Assembly (NCBI GenBank): GCA_964370825.1
Contig: CAYJKY010000015.1
Coordinates: 4,578-68,577, forward strand
Direction: 5' to 3'
DNA: 64,000 nt
Origin: CAYJBH01 sp964370825
GTDB taxonomy: Bacteria; Bacillota; Clostridia; Oscillospirales; Ruminococcaceae
Below the pieces are notes generated by a model. The model was not told the origin of the DNA and ran no database searches. It was given only the letters and a program-made list of their open reading frames with translations. Positions 35,540 to 44,163 of the stretch are shown here, piece after piece. The first letter of the stretch is position 1. Each line of letters opens with the position of its first letter. Both the position numbers and the translations under genes were made by a program.

Positions 35540-36163
35540 CTATTTAACCTCTACAATTTTAATATTTTTTGCCTCTATGTCGGTTTTGCTCATTATAATA
35601 TCTCGTAGCTGCATAACCTCCGCCTGGGTCAAGCTATTGTTTTTTGTCATGACTGCCATGTCGGCCTGTCCATCATTCAGATAGATTATACACTCCATAA
35701 AACCCTTTGCCTTTGCAAGGCTTTCTATCTCATCTTCAACGGTAATACTGTTTATGGTGTCGGACAGGGTCTGGGTGAGTTCGGCTTTTTCGGTGTCGGA
35801 GATTTGTGCATCTTTTAGCGAATCTTGCATCTTTTCAAGTGCCTCGTCCCGTGATTTTTCACGCGATAGTCTTGCATCTTCAAAGTATTCTAACCCCTCC
35901 TCCTTGCTGAGGTTAACAAGCTGTGCATCGCCGTAATTTCTTTCTAACCCCACCTCGGTTTCAACCTCAGCATTAGCATTTTCTATCGGATATACCGTAA
36001 GTTCAGTTGCGATAGCTTCCTCCTCTGCAAGTCTAAAGTCGGAATCGCTTCTTGCATACTGCCAGTTAAGAAAAACCGCTACCGCCAAGGCCAAAAGCAG
36101 GGATAGGAAGGTCACCTGTTTCTTTATTTTGAAATGTTTGAATTTCTTGAGCATAGCTACCAC
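35540..36163 (-). CDS. spoIIIAH: Stage III sporulation protein AH
   Basis: A 207-residue mother-cell protein that pairs with forespore SpoIIQ to form the channel-like feeding complex across the septum. A single membrane helix lies near the N-terminus (LSLLLALAVAVFLNW), followed by a long charged helical region and a C-terminal YscJ/FliF-like ring-building domain (IESLAKAKGFMECIIYLND). It is last in the spoIIIA set, after a 134-nt gap from spoIIIAG in which a separate promoter may lie. spoIIQ is not in this window. Confidence 0.93.
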   Translation of the reverse strand: MVAMLKKFKHFKIKKQVTFLSLLLALAVAVFLNWQYARSDSDFRLAEEEAIATELTVYPIENANAEVETEVGLERNYGDAQLVNLSKEEGLEYFEDARLSREKSRDEALEKMQDSLKDAQISDTEKAELTQTLSDTINSITVEDEIESLAKAKGFMECIIYLNDGQADMAVMTKNNSLTQAEVMQLRDIIMSKTDIEAKNIKIVEVK

Positions 36164-36297
36164 CTTTTCTGCCTTTCGGCTATCTGTTGATTATCTTTGT
36201 TTCATTATATGTATGATTTATTAACTATATAACCTCTCATATGTATATTTCATAGCATACATTTTTTTCGCAGTTTATTTATGTTTGCAATCGGCAC

Positions 36298-36867
36298 TTA
36301 GTCACCGGTAAGCTTACCGACATAGACACGATTACTTGTCACACCCATGACAACCTTGACGAGTTCGGTTATTTCCGAGACGATTTCCACCGAATCACCT
36401 CCTTCACACAACACTGCTACACCTAAAATAACCGGCTCGTATTCATTTTCCACCAGTGCTGTCTTGTTACCGTTTTCATCCTCAACAATTATATATTCGG
36501 TGGAATACCCTGTTTTAGTATCTGTGTTGTCTCCGTCACTGCTTACCTGCTCGTCGCCTGCCTGTGTTTTTGCATATATAGTCTCGCCACTGGACTCCAT
36601 CGTTATCATTATCTCTGCTTTTCCTGCACCGTCTACCCTTGCAATAAGCTCGGTTAATTTTTTTTCGTGCTCAAGTGCTATCTTTTCGACACTGTCTATC
36701 TCCTCCTCAAACGATTTTGTCTCTTCAACTGTAAATAAATCGCTGAACAACAAAAGAATTATTCCGAAAACAAGCAGTAATATTAGCGAATAATTCTTTT
36801 TGTAGTCTATTGTCTTTAGCTTACTTAGTATACCTTCATCCTTTTTAAAGTTAATAATTTTATTCAT
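36298..36867 (-). CDS. spoIIIAG: Stage III sporulation protein AG
   Basis: A 189-residue ring-forming component of the SpoIIIA–SpoIIQ channel. It has one membrane helix (NYSLILLLVFGIILLLFSDLF). The extracytoplasmic part shows LTELIARVDGAGKAEIMITM and ends YEPVILGVAVLCEGG and VTSNRVYVGKL, which match the AG family. It overlaps spoIIIAF by 8 nt. Confidence 0.94.
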   Translation of the reverse strand: MNKIINFKKDEGILSKLKTIDYKKNYSLILLLVFGIILLLFSDLFTVEETKSFEEEIDSVEKIALEHEKKLTELIARVDGAGKAEIMITMESSGETIYAKTQAGDEQVSSDGDNTDTKTGYSTEYIIVEDENGNKTALVENEYEPVILGVAVLCEGGDSVEIVSEITELVKVVMGVTSNRVYVGKLTGD

Positions 36868-37309
36868 AAATCACCTCCACTTCACTCCCCAATACCACGT
36901 AGGTTATCTCTTCAACCCTCAACCTATCCCCCTCTGCTACCCCGACAAATTTTACCGACGATACATAAAGACCCGTATCATCCTGCGTCAGTTCCGCCTC
37001 GACACCGTCGAACTGTATCTCGGCAACCGAGAGCGAGCGCAGTATTTCTTCTTCAATCACGGTTATTGACTGTGCCAACACCTCATCACCACCCATCTCA
37101 AAAAGCTCATCTTCTGCCTCAAAGCCCAATAAAAGCATATCGACATCGACGGCTTCCACCGATTTAACTAAGGTGATAAGCACAAAAATCAATACCACCC
37201 ACCTTATAACAGAGGTCATTTTGCCTTCCGGAAGCACGGCCTCCACTAGTGTAATTACAATAAACAGGCTGCAAAGAATGACAACAAACTCTCTAAACGC
37301 ATCCATCAT
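36860..37309 (-). CDS. spoIIIAF: Stage III sporulation protein AF
   Basis: A 149-residue protein with two N-terminal membrane helices (FREFVVILCSLFIVITLVEA; SVIRWVVLIFVLITLVKSV) and a small extracytoplasmic ferredoxin-like domain. It occupies the AF position between AE and AG, with a 4-nt overlap of AE. Sequence conservation of AF is low in general, so the call leans on topology and order. Confidence 0.9.
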   Translation of the reverse strand: MMDAFREFVVILCSLFIVITLVEAVLPEGKMTSVIRWVVLIFVLITLVKSVEAVDVDMLLLGFEAEDELFEMGGDEVLAQSITVIEEEILRSLSVAEIQFDGVEAELTQDDTGLYVSSVKFVGVAEGDRLRVEEITYVVLGSEVEVIYE

Positions 37310-38379
37310 ACAACACCACCTGACAAGACAAAGGTTAACATCGAAATTATTATCATGAGGTAAAATAAAACTACACAGGAAAAATATATTTCTATGGTAT
37401 GTACAGCGGCCTTCATCAACTTATTTATTTTTACACTGCCGGATATTTCTGCCATCACAGAGGTGAGTTCAAACATGAAAATGTAGATAATACAGTCGAT
37501 AAACACCGGAATAAAAATGACCGATATCGCTATAACTGCAGCAACACCGGCAGTGGTTTTTACCGCAGAGATACCTCCGATTACCATGGTTATTGCATCC
37601 TGTACAACCGGACCTATTATCGGAACTCCGTTACCCACGATGAATTTGCCTGTCCTCACAGCAACTCCGTCCGCCGCTGCGGATATTAAGCTCTGCATTC
37701 CCATAACCGCACTGAAAAAAGTTGCAATTCCAAGCAACAGATACCTTGCTATCCTCCTGATTATCTCGGCAATTCCACCAAACTCTATTGTGTTCACACA
37801 CAATGAACAGACCCTTATCGAAAGATAAATTGAGGCTATCGGTAACAGCACACCGATAATAAGCTCGCTTACTATAAGAACTGATGCCGAAAAAAAACCT
37901 GATGCGACAGCCGCTGTTCCGGGCTGTCCCGATGTTGCAAGCAGAGATATAAACACCAATAAAAAGCTGTTCAGAAAGTTTTTACAGACCTCTATCGCTG
38001 AGGATAGACTCCCTTGCACCGACAGCACCGGAGCTAACAGCAGTAAAAAAAACACAATGTTGATAACCGTATCCATTACCGATGAAACACTATTGTTATC
38101 AAGGCTTAATCCTCGCACAACTGTGGATACCAATAACACAAGTATAAGGGTAAAGAAAATTTTTAGTGGGTCATCTATCCTTTCTGAAAAACTTTCTGAC
38201 AGAAGATTTACATAATCGACGGCATCAAACGACAGAAAATCGTCCAGCTCAAAGTTAAACTCCTGTTCTATACCTTCTATTGCATCGTTACCATACTGTT
38301 CAACCCCCGATGACTCCGCATATGTCAGAGCGGAAAGAAAAACAAGAAGTATTATGAATATAACTATTTTTTTCATCAT
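37306..38379 (-). CDS. spoIIIAE: Stage III sporulation protein AE
   Basis: A 357-residue polytopic membrane protein of the SpoIIIA secretion-like apparatus. It has a cleavable-looking N-terminal signal, an extracytoplasmic segment of about 50 residues, then seven or eight helices. Family stretches include LIGVLLPIASIYLSIRVCSL and the GNGVPIIGPVVQDAI region. It starts 1 nt from the stop of spoIIIAD. Confidence 0.95.
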   Translation of the reverse strand: MMKKIVIFIILLVFLSALTYAESSGVEQYGNDAIEGIEQEFNFELDDFLSFDAVDYVNLLSESFSERIDDPLKIFFTLILVLLVSTVVRGLSLDNNSVSSVMDTVINIVFFLLLLAPVLSVQGSLSSAIEVCKNFLNSFLLVFISLLATSGQPGTAAVASGFFSASVLIVSELIIGVLLPIASIYLSIRVCSLCVNTIEFGGIAEIIRRIARYLLLGIATFFSAVMGMQSLISAAADGVAVRTGKFIVGNGVPIIGPVVQDAITMVIGGISAVKTTAGVAAVIAISVIFIPVFIDCIIYIFMFELTSVMAEISGSVKINKLMKAAVHTIEIYFSCVVLFYLMIIISMLTFVLSGGVV

Positions 38380-38763
38380 CTAACCCATAATCTCCAAAAC
38401 CTGAGAAAGCAGCTCTCCAAAAATCGGGAATGCAGATATCACAATCGAAACCTTTCCGGCAAGCAGCACAAGACTACTCATAGCACGTTGTCCGGAATCA
38501 ATGCAAAGGTCCGATGTGAGCTGTGTTAATATAGAAATACCCACCGCCTTTATCACAACCTCGAACGGTCCCTGTGATATCAGTTCGGTTATTCCTTGTA
38601 GTGAATCTATCAACCCAATTGTGGTAGGAAGTATGGTAAGTAGTAGAACTACAGCTGCCGCAATCGTCAGCATATAGGCTATCGTGCTATCATAGCTACG
38701 TAGCATTATCACCATCACCGAGGATATCACCACGAATATTATTATAGAAAAAACACCGTCCAT
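38380..38763 (-). CDS. spoIIIAD: Stage III sporulation protein AD
   Basis: A 127-residue membrane protein related to FliQ/flagellar-export-like small proteins. It has three to four helices, with GPFEVVIKAVGISILTQL and DSGQRAMSSLVLLAGK typical of AC/AD family members. It follows spoIIIAC by 1 nt. Confidence 0.94.
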   Translation of the reverse strand: MDGVFSIIIFVVISSVMVIMLRSYDSTIAYMLTIAAAVVLLLTILPTTIGLIDSLQGITELISQGPFEVVIKAVGISILTQLTSDLCIDSGQRAMSSLVLLAGKVSIVISAFPIFGELLSQVLEIMG

Positions 38764-38764
38764 A

Positions 38765-38959
38765 TTACAGGTCGAACAAGGTTCTGATTGTATCGAAAAG
38801 CTCGGATATTTCGCCCAGTATCATCATGAGAACAACTATTAATCCGGCAAGGGTTGTCATGGTTGCCTGCTCCTCCCTTCCGCTTCGTATCAACAGCTGA
38901 TTTAACACCGAAACCACAATGCCTATTGCGGCTATCTGAAAGATAAGATTAATGTCCAT
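38765..38959 (-). CDS. spoIIIAC: Stage III sporulation protein AC
   Basis: A 64-residue protein with two membrane helices. IDINLIFQ-type N-terminus (here MDINLIFQIAAIGIVVSVL) and the central RSGREEQATMTTLAGLI are hallmark AC features. It is in order between AB and AD. Confidence 0.95.
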   Translation of the reverse strand: MDINLIFQIAAIGIVVSVLNQLLIRSGREEQATMTTLAGLIVVLMMILGEISELFDTIRTLFDL

Positions 38960-38970
38960 TTTTCACTCCG

Positions 38971-39480
38971 CTATATTAATATTAAGGAAAGTACAATAGA
39001 AGCATATACCGACATCGCAAAATAAAGCTTTCGATTTTTCTTTTCATAGTCGGTTGCGTTTCGCAGCTCGCCGTTAAAATATTCTATATAATACATAAGT
39101 CTTCCACACTCCTCCTCCAGACTGCCGGTTCCTATCAATAGCAAAGCGTCGTAAAGCTTTTCATGCTGAGAGTCGTTTAAAAAGATTTTCAGGTTGTCGC
39201 AGCTCTGCAATCTTTTCTCTAACGCCCTTTTAAAATCGGTGTTATTAAGCTTTAAGAGATTTACTGTAAAAAATTTCCTTTGTATTTCTCCCGCCTCATT
39301 TAAAGCAGTTATTACATCGCTTTGCCTGTACAAAAAATTGTTATGTATTGAACCGAGAACATCAATGATTTCAGACAGCATTCCCCCCCTACCGCTTAAT
39401 CGATTTACGGAATATTTACCGATCATAATTCCAACCGATATAATTATTACAGCTCCAATCAGCTTTATACTCCATTCCAT
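38971..39480 (-). CDS. spoIIIAB: Stage III sporulation protein AB
   Basis: About 169 residues, with structural similarity to type II secretion GspF proteins. The ATG at 39480 has a strong GGAGG site; the longer frame to 39522 lies inside spoIIIAA. An N-terminal helix (KLIGAVIIISVGIMIGKY) and a C-terminal helix (AMSVYASIVLSLILI) flank a helical cytoplasmic domain with GTGSLEEECGRLMYYIEYF. It overlaps spoIIIAA by 16 nt. Confidence 0.94.
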   Translation of the reverse strand: MEWSIKLIGAVIIISVGIMIGKYSVNRLSGRGGMLSEIIDVLGSIHNNFLYRQSDVITALNEAGEIQRKFFTVNLLKLNNTDFKRALEKRLQSCDNLKIFLNDSQHEKLYDALLLIGTGSLEEECGRLMYYIEYFNGELRNATDYEKKNRKLYFAMSVYASIVLSLILI

Positions 39481-40370
39481 CGAACAACCTCCTTTATCAC
39501 TCCGGGCGAACTTGCACCGCACATCACTGCAACATCCGAAAACGCATTCAGCTCAAGCAGTTCGGAAAGGACAGGCCGATTGTATAATCCTCGGATATTC
39601 TCCGCATGTGCCGTTACAACAAGATTCACCCCACTGTTTAATGCAAACTTGATTGCCGATGCATCCGCCTCATCTCCAATTTCATCACATATTATAATCT
39701 GCGGTGCTAAACTTTTTATCGCATTAACTATCCCTTCCTCCCTTGGAAATGCAGAGAGTATATCGCAAAAATCAAAAAAAGTGCTAACCTCAGGCGCAAT
39801 TTCACATCGAGTGTCAACTACGGTAAATTGTCTGCAAGACCTAGAAATCATGTAAGCAACACTTTTTAGTATTGTAGTTTTCCCGCTTCTCGGCGCCCCA
39901 ATTATCAGCAACGAAAACATCTCGCGCGAGACAACCTCCCTAAGCTCTTCGGCAGAAGGTAGGTTGTTGTTTCTTGAAACCCTAATATTTAAAGAAGTGA
40001 CATTTTTGACACCTATTACCTTCCCATTCTCCATTACTGCTGTACCAGCAACCCCCACCCTATTGCCTCCGGGCATGGTTATGTAGCCATTTGCAAGTTC
40101 ATGTTGTTTAGAATGAATTGCGCGACCGGATATACATAGCAGTGTTTCCTCTATCAGCTTACCGTCAATTATAAATGCCTTATCTATGTGGTCTACTATG
40201 CGCCCTGATCTATCCACGTAAAAGTTATCGTCAACTGTCAGAACGCTAAGTGGCTTGTTTACACGTAGACGCAGTTCAACCACCCTCGACCTAAGCTGTA
40301 CTGGCAGTCCTGCTATACAACCTGTCAGGATGGGCGGTAAATTTAACAAAATATTATTTAACTCCTGCAT
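39465..40370 (-). CDS. spoIIIAA: Stage III sporulation protein AA (ATPase)
   Basis: About 301 residues, the secretion-type ATPase that powers the SpoIIIA–SpoIIQ channel. Walker A is IIGAPRSGKTTILKS and Walker B-like is QIIICDEIGDEADA. The N-terminal region has VVELRLRVNKPLSV, matching other SpoIIIAA. I use the ATG at 40370, whose start fits the family. A longer frame to 40424 would begin at the predicted SigE-type transcription start. First gene of the eight-gene operon. Confidence 0.94.
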   Translation of the reverse strand: MQELNNILLNLPPILTGCIAGLPVQLRSRVVELRLRVNKPLSVLTVDDNFYVDRSGRIVDHIDKAFIIDGKLIEETLLCISGRAIHSKQHELANGYITMPGGNRVGVAGTAVMENGKVIGVKNVTSLNIRVSRNNNLPSAEELREVVSREMFSLLIIGAPRSGKTTILKSVAYMISRSCRQFTVVDTRCEIAPEVSTFFDFCDILSAFPREEGIVNAIKSLAPQIIICDEIGDEADASAIKFALNSGVNLVVTAHAENIRGLYNRPVLSELLELNAFSDVAVMCGASSPGVIKEVVRWNGV

Positions 40371-40430
40371 TTTTTCGTTCCATAAATTTATCGTTTGAGA
40401 AAGTATATTAACATACAGATACATAATAGA

Positions 40431-40459
40431 ACTATATCGTCAAATGAAATATTATATGA
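40431..40459 (-). promoter_or_regulatory. Candidate SigE promoter of the spoIIIA operon
   Basis: On the minus strand TCATATA (full match to the SigE -35 pattern KMATATW) and GATATAGT (five of eight positions of CATACAHT) are separated by 14 nt. SigE control of spoIIIA is established in B. subtilis. The AT-rich context means this needs a transcript start to confirm. Confidence 0.45.
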
Positions 40460-40497
40460 CAGTATAATAACAGTTTTTTTACAAAAAAATTAAATCC

Positions 40498-40526
40498 TTG
40501 ATATTTATAAAAGCTTATGATATAAT
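40498..40526 (+). promoter_or_regulatory. SigA promoter of the SGNH hydrolase gene
   Basis: TTGATA and a perfect TATAAT are separated by 17 nt. The start site would be about 25 nt before the GTG at 40558, which has GGAGA upstream. Confidence 0.75.
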
Positions 40527-40557
40527 GTTAGCGTTATTATTTTTTGGAGAATAAAAG

Positions 40558-42438
40558 GTGAAGAAAAGAAAACAAAATAATATTTTAGATAGTATCAAGG
40601 ACTTTTTCATTAACCTTAAAGAAGAGTTTTTAATGCTTAGTACCGGTCAAAAGGTTGCTGTGTCAACCGTTGCCGGACTTTTGTTTGTTGTAATTGTAGG
40701 TTCGATAATACTTATTGCCGTGTTTTCTGACAGTGGTGAGCTTGTAGATGACCCTTCCTCGGGAAGCACGTCCGATTCGACATCTACTTCCGGAATCGAT
40801 GATTCGTACGACCCTACCGAGTTTGACATCGATGAGCAGGGAAGCGCAAGCATACTTGCTGAAACAGAAGATGCCGGTGAAGATTATCTTCTAAACAGTA
40901 TGTTTTTAGGAGACTCTAACACGGTGGGCTTTGCGGAATTCGGTCTCCTTCCGCTTGAAAATGTGGTAGGCGTGGAGAGCATGGGAATTCAGTCGGTTGC
41001 CTCCCAGAATGTAGTTTACTATGAAGGAAGCGACACAGCATATGACATTCCTTATGCCGTAGCCGCACAGCAGCCACAAAGAATTTATATGACCTACGGT
41101 ACAAACAATCTGATAGGCGTATCGCCGGATCAGTTTGTTGCAAACTATGTTAATGCCGTAAATGCAATCTTGGCAGAATGGGAGTACTGCGATGTAATTA
41201 TAGTAACTGTTCCGCCTATCGGTGAAACCACCTCTAACCCTAATCTGAGCCAAAAGACTGTTGACCAGTTTAACCTTGCCTTGGTAGATATGGTAGAGGA
41301 AAACGGCTGGAAGCTTTTGAACACAACTACCTTGTTAAAGGGTGACAACGGGTACATAAAATCGCAATATGTAAATGCTGATGGTATTCATCTTACATCC
41401 GATGCTCATAAAGCAATACTTGACTTTGCATCTACACATGCACTTGAAACCGATGATCGTCGTCCGCAACCGCTTGCCGCTCAGCCGGAACGTAAAGATC
41501 CACCCGCTGATGCTAGTTCCACTTCAACATCAAGCTCATCTGAAAGTAGCAGTACTAATCCCGGTGCCGCATCACAAGGCGAGATAGAAAAGCTAAAGCT
41601 TGCTGTTGCCAACGGAAAGAAAAAACTTCTTGAGGCCGTCGCAAGTAGCACCGGAGATGGAAGCGATCTTACCGGTGCTGATGTAGGAAAAGACTGGGTT
41701 CCGGAAGCAATTTACACCACATTGTCCACAGCGGTCGCAACCGGTGAAGAACTTTTAGCACAGACCGAGCCTACCGCAACATCGGTAATATCTTCTGAGG
41801 CTGCAATTAATTCGGCAATTACAAATTTTGATGCCAATATTAAGACCGGAGTGGATAAAACACCTGTTCAGATAGCTCGTGAGGAGCTTGTTGCCGAGAT
41901 AACAGCGGCAAAGACAACACTTGTTTCTGCCGTTTCGAGTGACGACCCTGCCACTGTACCAAAAGATAAGCAGTCGGTTCCGGTAGCAATTTATAATGCC
42001 CTCGACAATGCAATCAAAAATGCAGAATCTGTCAATAATACTGCCTCCTCCACCGAAACTAATCTGCAGGATGCAAAGGGGATCCTTAATGCAGCAAAGA
42101 TAACATTTACCGGAGCAATGGTTCCCGGCACCGGTCTAACTCAGGATGAACAAAACCTGATTAACGCCAAAGCTGAGTTAACCGCCACAATTAACGAGGC
42201 TACAGCGGCTAAAAACGGTATTACCATAGCCGAGTCGGCACCTACCACCCCCGGAACAAGGTGGGTAACCAGCGCAGTTTCCTCCGCACTTGACACTGCT
42301 ATAACTAACGCCAACACAGCACATACAACGGCGACAACCGCCGACGATGTCAACAAGGCACAACTTTCCCTTAAGACGGCTATTGCCACCTATAATTCAG
42401 CTATTGCAACTGTAGCGGAACCAAGTGAAGGCGGCTAA
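40558..42438 (+). CDS. Membrane-anchored SGNH/GDSL hydrolase with C-terminal three-helix repeats
   Basis: A 626-residue protein starting at GTG. A cytoplasmic basic tail is followed by one membrane helix (about 36-56) and an Asp/Ser/Thr-rich linker. The SGNH hydrolase domain (110-290) shows FLGDSNTVG with Ser120, YGTNNL (180-185) and DGIHLT with Asp275 and His278, so the catalytic set looks complete. After a Ser-rich linker come three repeats of about 90 residues with a common WVP/VPVAIY...LxxAI pattern, resembling FIVAR helical modules. It should sit outside the cell and may deacylate a wall polymer or glycan. Substrate is unknown. Confidence 0.85.
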   Translation: MKKRKQNNILDSIKDFFINLKEEFLMLSTGQKVAVSTVAGLLFVVIVGSIILIAVFSDSGELVDDPSSGSTSDSTSTSGIDDSYDPTEFDIDEQGSASILAETEDAGEDYLLNSMFLGDSNTVGFAEFGLLPLENVVGVESMGIQSVASQNVVYYEGSDTAYDIPYAVAAQQPQRIYMTYGTNNLIGVSPDQFVANYVNAVNAILAEWEYCDVIIVTVPPIGETTSNPNLSQKTVDQFNLALVDMVEENGWKLLNTTTLLKGDNGYIKSQYVNADGIHLTSDAHKAILDFASTHALETDDRRPQPLAAQPERKDPPADASSTSTSSSSESSSTNPGAASQGEIEKLKLAVANGKKKLLEAVASSTGDGSDLTGADVGKDWVPEAIYTTLSTAVATGEELLAQTEPTATSVISSEAAINSAITNFDANIKTGVDKTPVQIAREELVAEITAAKTTLVSAVSSDDPATVPKDKQSVPVAIYNALDNAIKNAESVNNTASSTETNLQDAKGILNAAKITFTGAMVPGTGLTQDEQNLINAKAELTATINEATAAKNGITIAESAPTTPGTRWVTSAVSSALDTAITNANTAHTTATTADDVNKAQLSLKTAIATYNSAIATVAEPSEGG

Positions 42439-42535
42439 GGATATCTGCAAAAATAAATCTCGTTTAGGTGTAAATACTCGTAAATAAATATTCTGTAGCA
42501 CTAAAACAATAAAAAAAGCAATCAAACCAAAATTT

Positions 42536-42601
42536 AACTGCACTCAACTTGTTAGGCATATAGTATATCAACTATGTGAAAAACGAAACGGGTGCAGTTT
42601 T
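42536..42601 (+). terminator. Terminator-like hairpin after the SGNH hydrolase gene
   Basis: AACTGCAC (42536-42543) pairs perfectly with GTGCAGTT (42592-42599), followed by TT. The long loop contains a second small stem (ATAGT/ACTAT). The T tract is short, so efficiency is uncertain. Confidence 0.45.
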
Positions 42602-42851
42602 GCTATACCTATCCAAGGCCTTAAAATCCGAATACACCTTACACGTACAATTTATGCACTGAACTACGTTATCCTCACAAGGTGCACTAACGAAGGCACA
42701 GGGCAATTTTGCTAAATAAAAAGCAGACGGATTACAAGTCTTTGGCTAAAGGAAAATCTATAAATGCAAATGAGATTTTAGCAATAGGCAGTTGAATAAA
42801 AAGTGTTAAAATTGACTAAATTAAGACATCTGATGCACCCATGCAAGCTGC

Positions 42852-42880
42852 TTTACAAATTCAATAAACGGTAGTATAAT
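42852..42880 (+). promoter_or_regulatory. SigA promoter of the D-2-hydroxyacid dehydrogenase gene
   Basis: TTTACA and TATAAT are separated by 17 nt. The start site is about 20 nt before agaggt, the ribosome binding site of the gene at 42915. Confidence 0.7.
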
Positions 42881-42914
42881 GCAAATATAGTTATTATTAA
42901 TATAGAGGTATACT

Positions 42915-43904
42915 ATGAAAATTGCGTTTTATGATACAAAAACATATGACATGAAATACTTCGAAAAATATGCAAAAGAGTACGGACACGAGATTACTTT
43001 TTTAGAATCAAAATTAACCTCACAAACTGCAAGACTTGCAGATGGATATGACGCCGCCTGTGCATTCGTAAATGCAAATATCGATAATGATGTGCTGAAC
43101 GCCTTAAAGCAAAACAGTGTAAAAATACTTTTATTACGCTGTGCGGGATATAATAATGTGGACTTAAAAGTGGCAGCAGACTTAGGGATTAGAGTGTTTC
43201 GTGTTCCCGAATATTCTCCACAAGCTGTTGCGGAGCATGCTATAGCACTCGCAATGGCGGCAAATAGGCGTGTGCATAAAGCTTATAACCGTGTGCGAGA
43301 AAATGATTTCAGCCTACAAGGACTGGTAGGGCTTGATTTTTTCGGCAAGACCGCCGGCATCATTGGCACCGGAAAAATAGGTACTGCCATGATAAATATT
43401 TGTAATGGGTTTGGAATGAATGTTATTGCATACGATATGTATCCTAACAAGAATCTAAATGTAGAGTATGTTGAGCTTGACGCTTTGCTCAGCACTGCCG
43501 ACCTCATATCGTTACACTGCCCGTTATTTGATAACACACGCTACATTGTAAATGCTGAATCTATATCAAAAATGAAAGACGGTGTTATTCTTGTCAACAC
43601 CTCAAGAGGGGGTCTAATCAACACAAACGACTTAATAGATGGCATAAAGGCTCAAAAGTTTCATGCAGTAGCGTTAGATGTATATGAAGAGGAGTCATCA
43701 TATGTTTTTGAGGACTATTCAAACGACATTTTAAATATTACTACAGTAGCAAGACTTTTGTCGTTTCCAAATGTTATTTTAACATCGCATCAAGGTTTTT
43801 TGAACGATACCGCACTTATGACAATTGCAGAAGTCACGATGCAAAACGCAAGTGATTTTGAAAAGGGCGTCAAGTCTATTAATGAAGTGAAAGAAGAAAA
43901 TTAG
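42915..43904 (+). CDS. D-isomer-specific 2-hydroxyacid dehydrogenase (D-lactate dehydrogenase-like)
   Basis: A 329-residue NAD-dependent enzyme, most like fermentative D-lactate dehydrogenases that reduce pyruvate to D-lactate. Substrate-domain residues include RCAGYNNVDL. The nucleotide-binding loop is AGIIGTGKIGTAM. The catalytic Arg is in LVNTSRGGLIN, the Glu in the LDVYEEES stretch, and the His in LTSHQGFL. A single gene with its own promoter and a strong terminator. Other D-2-hydroxyacid substrates remain possible. Confidence 0.93.
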   Translation: MKIAFYDTKTYDMKYFEKYAKEYGHEITFLESKLTSQTARLADGYDAACAFVNANIDNDVLNALKQNSVKILLLRCAGYNNVDLKVAADLGIRVFRVPEYSPQAVAEHAIALAMAANRRVHKAYNRVRENDFSLQGLVGLDFFGKTAGIIGTGKIGTAMINICNGFGMNVIAYDMYPNKNLNVEYVELDALLSTADLISLHCPLFDNTRYIVNAESISKMKDGVILVNTSRGGLINTNDLIDGIKAQKFHAVALDVYEEESSYVFEDYSNDILNITTVARLLSFPNVILTSHQGFLNDTALMTIAEVTMQNASDFEKGVKSINEVKEEN

Positions 43905-43953
43905 TTAACCTATGCCTTTGCTGCTCTAATTCACAAATTTATATCTAAACTTA

Positions 43954-43994
43954 TCAAAGTGCAAGAATTTTATGATATTTTTCTTGCACTTTGA
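43954..43994. terminator. Strong bidirectional terminator
   Basis: TCAAAGTGCAAGAA (43954-43967) and TTCTTGCACTTTGA (43981-43994) form a 14-bp perfect stem with a 13-nt loop, 50 nt after the dehydrogenase stop. It isolates the gene from spoIIGA. Confidence 0.85.
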
Positions 43995-44124
43995 CTTTTG
44001 ACTTGGTCAACAATTTCCAGATAGGGTTATACTACACGACAAATCAGCTATTTATTGACCACATAAAAATATTTTCTTTATATCTCTAATATAGTGTATC
44101 TTTTATTTTTATTTAAGCAGATAG

Positions 44125-44156
44125 CGACAATTTTTTTCGCTCCATGTTGATATACT
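44125..44156 (+). promoter_or_regulatory. Candidate Spo0A-linked promoter of spoIIGA
   Basis: CGACAAT (44125-44131; reverse complement ATTGTCG, like the 0A box TGTCGAA) overlaps the -35 position of the -10 hexamer TATACT (44151-44156). A second box-like TTTGTCG lies on the minus strand at 44037-44043. The implied start is at or next to the spoIIGA ATG. Confidence 0.4.
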
Positions 44157-44163
44157 TGTAAAC

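Larger units (their letters stand above)
42439..42914. other. 476-bp intergenic region, no gene recognised
   Basis: No ORF with a ribosome binding site is visible on either strand. The first part holds a terminator-like hairpin (42536-42601) after the SGNH gene. The stretch 42690-42800 reads like decayed coding sequence with several stops, but I could not identify a parent gene. The last 65 nt contain the promoter of the next gene. Confidence 0.6.

Noticed and set aside
37399..37689. Plus-strand ORF opposite spoIIIAE
   Set aside because: It is antisense to a strongly conserved gene and lacks a ribosome binding site.
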